Source: Bacteroidales bacterium (GTDB taxonomy: Bacteria; Bacteroidota; Bacteroidia; Bacteroidales; Muribaculaceae). Taken from it: a stretch of DNA of 15,359 nt. The notes under the pieces are model-generated. The model searched no databases and was not told where the DNA came from. It saw nothing but the letters and a program-made list of their open reading frames with translations. The position numbers were made by a program, and so were the translations under genes. Where the stretch lies: assembly GCA_900755985.1 (NCBI GenBank), contig CAAEIL010000219.1:1-15359 (forward strand), given 5' to 3'. Below, piece after piece: positions 14,222 to 15,359 of the stretch (position 1 is its first letter; every line of letters begins with the position of its first letter).

Positions 14222-14992
14222 TTAGGCTTCGGCGGGGGTGACGCCGGCCAGGTCGGGGTCAATCATGATGCGTCCGCAGTATTCGCAGACGATAATTTTT
14301 TTGTGCATCTTGATTTCCATCTGCTTTTGGGGCGGGATGCGGTTGAAGCAGCCGCCGCAGGCGTTGCGCTGGACATAGACGATGCCCAGGCCGTTGCGGG
14401 CGTTTTTGCGAATGCGCTTGAAGGCTGTGAGTGTGCGCTCGTCGATTTCGGGCTCGAGGGCTTTGGCCTGGTCGCGGAGTTTGTCTTCCTGGTCGCGGGT
14501 TTCGGAAACGATTTCGTTGAGTTCGTTTTTCTTTTCGACGAGGATGTGCTCGTTGTCGGCCAGACGCTCTTGGGTGACATCAATGTCGGCGCGTTTGTTT
14601 TCGATAGCGCGTGTGTAGTCGTTGATGTGTTTTTCGCAGAGCTGGATTTCGAGGTCCTGGAATTCGATTTCTTTTGACAGCAGGTCATATTCGCGGTTGT
14701 TACGGACGTTGTCGAGCTGTTCTTTGTATCGCGAGATAAGAGCCTGGCAATTGGTGATTTTGGTTTTCTCTGCAGCGAGAGAGTCTTCAAGTTCGGCTAT
14801 TTCGCGTGTATAGTTGTCGATGCGGGTGTTCAGGCCGGCGATGTTGTCCTCAAGGTCTTTGACTTCGAGGGGAAGTTCGCCGCGTATGGTTTTGATGCGG
14901 TCGATTTCGCTGAGTATAGTCTGCAGGCGGTAGAGCGACTTGAGGCGCTGTTCGACCGAAAGGACTTGTTCGTTTTTTTTGTCGTTAGCCAT
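14222..14992 (-). CDS. Coiled-coil C4-type zinc ribbon protein (DUF164/zf-RING_7, CdsZ-like)
   Basis: Cytoplasmic protein of a widespread but poorly characterised family. Residues about 10-180 are a long antiparallel coiled coil with heptad-like charged sequence; NNREYDLLSKEIE at 98-110 is the conserved hairpin motif of the family. The C-terminus carries a four-cysteine zinc ribbon: CGGC (Cys212, Cys215) and CEYC (Cys236, Cys239), with FNRIPPQ between them. At 256 residues it has the usual length. Related proteins have been proposed to act as adaptors in Chlamydia secretion (CdsZ) and in nucleic-acid processes, but no role is established here. The start at 14992 lies 8 bases after the Nif3-like stop, a pairing I recall from many Bacteroidota genomes, so the two are probably co-transcribed, with an additional internal promoter at 15048-15055. 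Confidence 0.92.
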   Translation of the reverse strand: MANDKKNEQVLSVEQRLKSLYRLQTILSEIDRIKTIRGELPLEVKDLEDNIAGLNTRIDNYTREIAELEDSLAAEKTKITNCQALISRYKEQLDNVRNNREYDLLSKEIEFQDLEIQLCEKHINDYTRAIENKRADIDVTQERLADNEHILVEKKNELNEIVSETRDQEDKLRDQAKALEPEIDERTLTAFKRIRKNARNGLGIVYVQRNACGGCFNRIPPQKQMEIKMHKKIIVCEYCGRIMIDPDLAGVTPAEA

Positions 14993-15000
14993 AATCTTGT

Positions 15001-15359
15001 CTATGCGTATTTTATGGGATTTTGTTCGGAGGTGGACTTACAGACTGCAAAGTTAGCGAATTTTTGCGTAATAACGTGATAAAAAATATCTTTTGTTAGC
15101 TGTTCGCTTTCGAAGTGGCCTATGTCGATGATAAGAATCTTGGGTCCGAGGTCTACGAAGTCGTGGTATCGGGTGTCGGAGTTGATGTAAGCCTGAGCTC
15201 CGGCGGCGATTGCGCGAGGGATGAATTCGCCACCCGAGCCGCCGCATAGTGCTACCTGTGTTAAGCCGGCATGAGGGTCGGCAATAGCGCTGTGTCGGAC
15301 GACAGGCGAGCCGAATACTTCCTTGACGCGGCTGATAAGCTGTCGGGGAGTGAGCTGTG
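15001..15359 (-). CDS. Nif3-like dinuclear metal centre protein (YbgI/GTP cyclohydrolase I type 2 family), C-terminal part
   Basis: The - strand frame is open from the right edge to the TAG at 15003-15001, giving the last 118 residues of a protein of about 360. Conserved C-terminal Nif3 features are visible: VALCGGSGGEFI followed by AIAAGAQAYINSDTRYHDF (a glycine-rich loop and metal-site region) and IDIGHFESEQ, whose His and Glu contribute to the dinuclear metal site. The end, NFAVCKSTSEQNPIKYA, resembles the typical NPI-x-Y/F ending of Bacteroidota members. Nif3 proteins form hexameric toroids; their in vivo substrate is unsettled although the family is often annotated as GTP cyclohydrolase I type 2. 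The gene is followed after 8 bases by the zinc-ribbon gene on the same strand. Confidence 0.93.
   Translation of the reverse strand, partial: QLTPRQLISRVKEVFGSPVVRHSAIADPHAGLTQVALCGGSGGEFIPRAIAAGAQAYINSDTRYHDFVDLGPKILIIDIGHFESEQLTKDIFYHVITQKFANFAVCKSTSEQNPIKYA
15048..15055 (-). promoter_or_regulatory. Promoter-like -7 element inside the nif3-like coding end
   Basis: On the - strand TAACTTTG (15055-15048), followed by CA, matches TAnnTTTG exactly and is identical to the -7 of the efflux promoter at 1601. The -33 position 19 bases upstream lacks TTTG. A start near 15040 would give a 45-50 nt leader for the zinc-ribbon gene. It could let that gene be expressed apart from the Nif3-like gene. Confidence 0.45.

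Overview
The window looks like chromosomal DNA of a Bacteroidales bacterium, most plausibly a GC-richer gut lineage of the Muribaculaceae type. This is inference from three things. Promoters carry the Bacteroidota -7 element TAnnTTTG instead of sigma70 boxes. Starts sit behind A/T-rich sequence without clear Shine-Dalgarno sites. The proteins (S1 with a TTLGDLEAL-type tail, a DUF362 remnant, a Nif3/zinc-ribbon gene pair, an RND efflux trio made of lipoproteins and a pump) resemble Bacteroidales versions. No phage, transposase, tRNA, rRNA or CRISPR is visible.

Layout, left to right. (1) Positions 2-1484, + strand: the end of a FecCD/BtuC-type permease and its ATPase, which form an inner-membrane importer for a metal chelate or cobamide; the binding protein lies outside the window. 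(2) Positions 1534-10049, + strand: a likely single transcription unit that starts at a clear promoter (-7 at 1601) and ends at an intrinsic terminator (10029-10049). It encodes a periplasmic adaptor lipoprotein, an HAE1-type RND pump with an unusual extra hydrophobic hairpin, an outer-membrane factor lipoprotein, an LpxA-like acyltransferase with altered active-site positions, a SpoU/TrmH RNA methyltransferase, and a 115-residue protein with an HExxH motif. The two spacers inside the efflux trio each contain a stem-loop. (3) Positions 10216-11136, + strand: a CorA-type Mg2+/Co2+ channel. (4) Positions 11137-11404: a convergent spacer with several competing inverted repeats and a strong terminator for rpsA.

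(5) Positions 11405-13376, - strand: rpsA (ribosomal protein S1, six S1 repeats) with a textbook promoter (TTTG-N19-TATCTTTG) and a roughly 150-nt leader with repeated, mutually exclusive pairing segments, a candidate regulatory leader RNA. (6) Positions 13449-13895, + strand: a 5'-truncated DUF362 gene whose homology runs upstream of any start codon and which ends in a secretion-tail-like segment. (7) Positions 13896-14221: non-coding, with a duplicated terminator-flanking motif. (8) Positions 14222-15359, - strand: a coiled-coil C4 zinc-ribbon protein directly downstream of the C-terminal end of a Nif3-like protein that runs off the right edge; a promoter-like element lies inside the Nif3 coding end.

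Functionally the window is mostly envelope and housekeeping: metal-chelate import, drug/bile-type efflux linked to a lipid A-type acyltransferase, Mg2+ transport and translation. I see no defence or mobile system. The candidates most worth following are the rpsA leader, the LpxA-like protein lacking the usual HQF histidine, the small HExxH protein, and the extra membrane hairpin in the RND pump.
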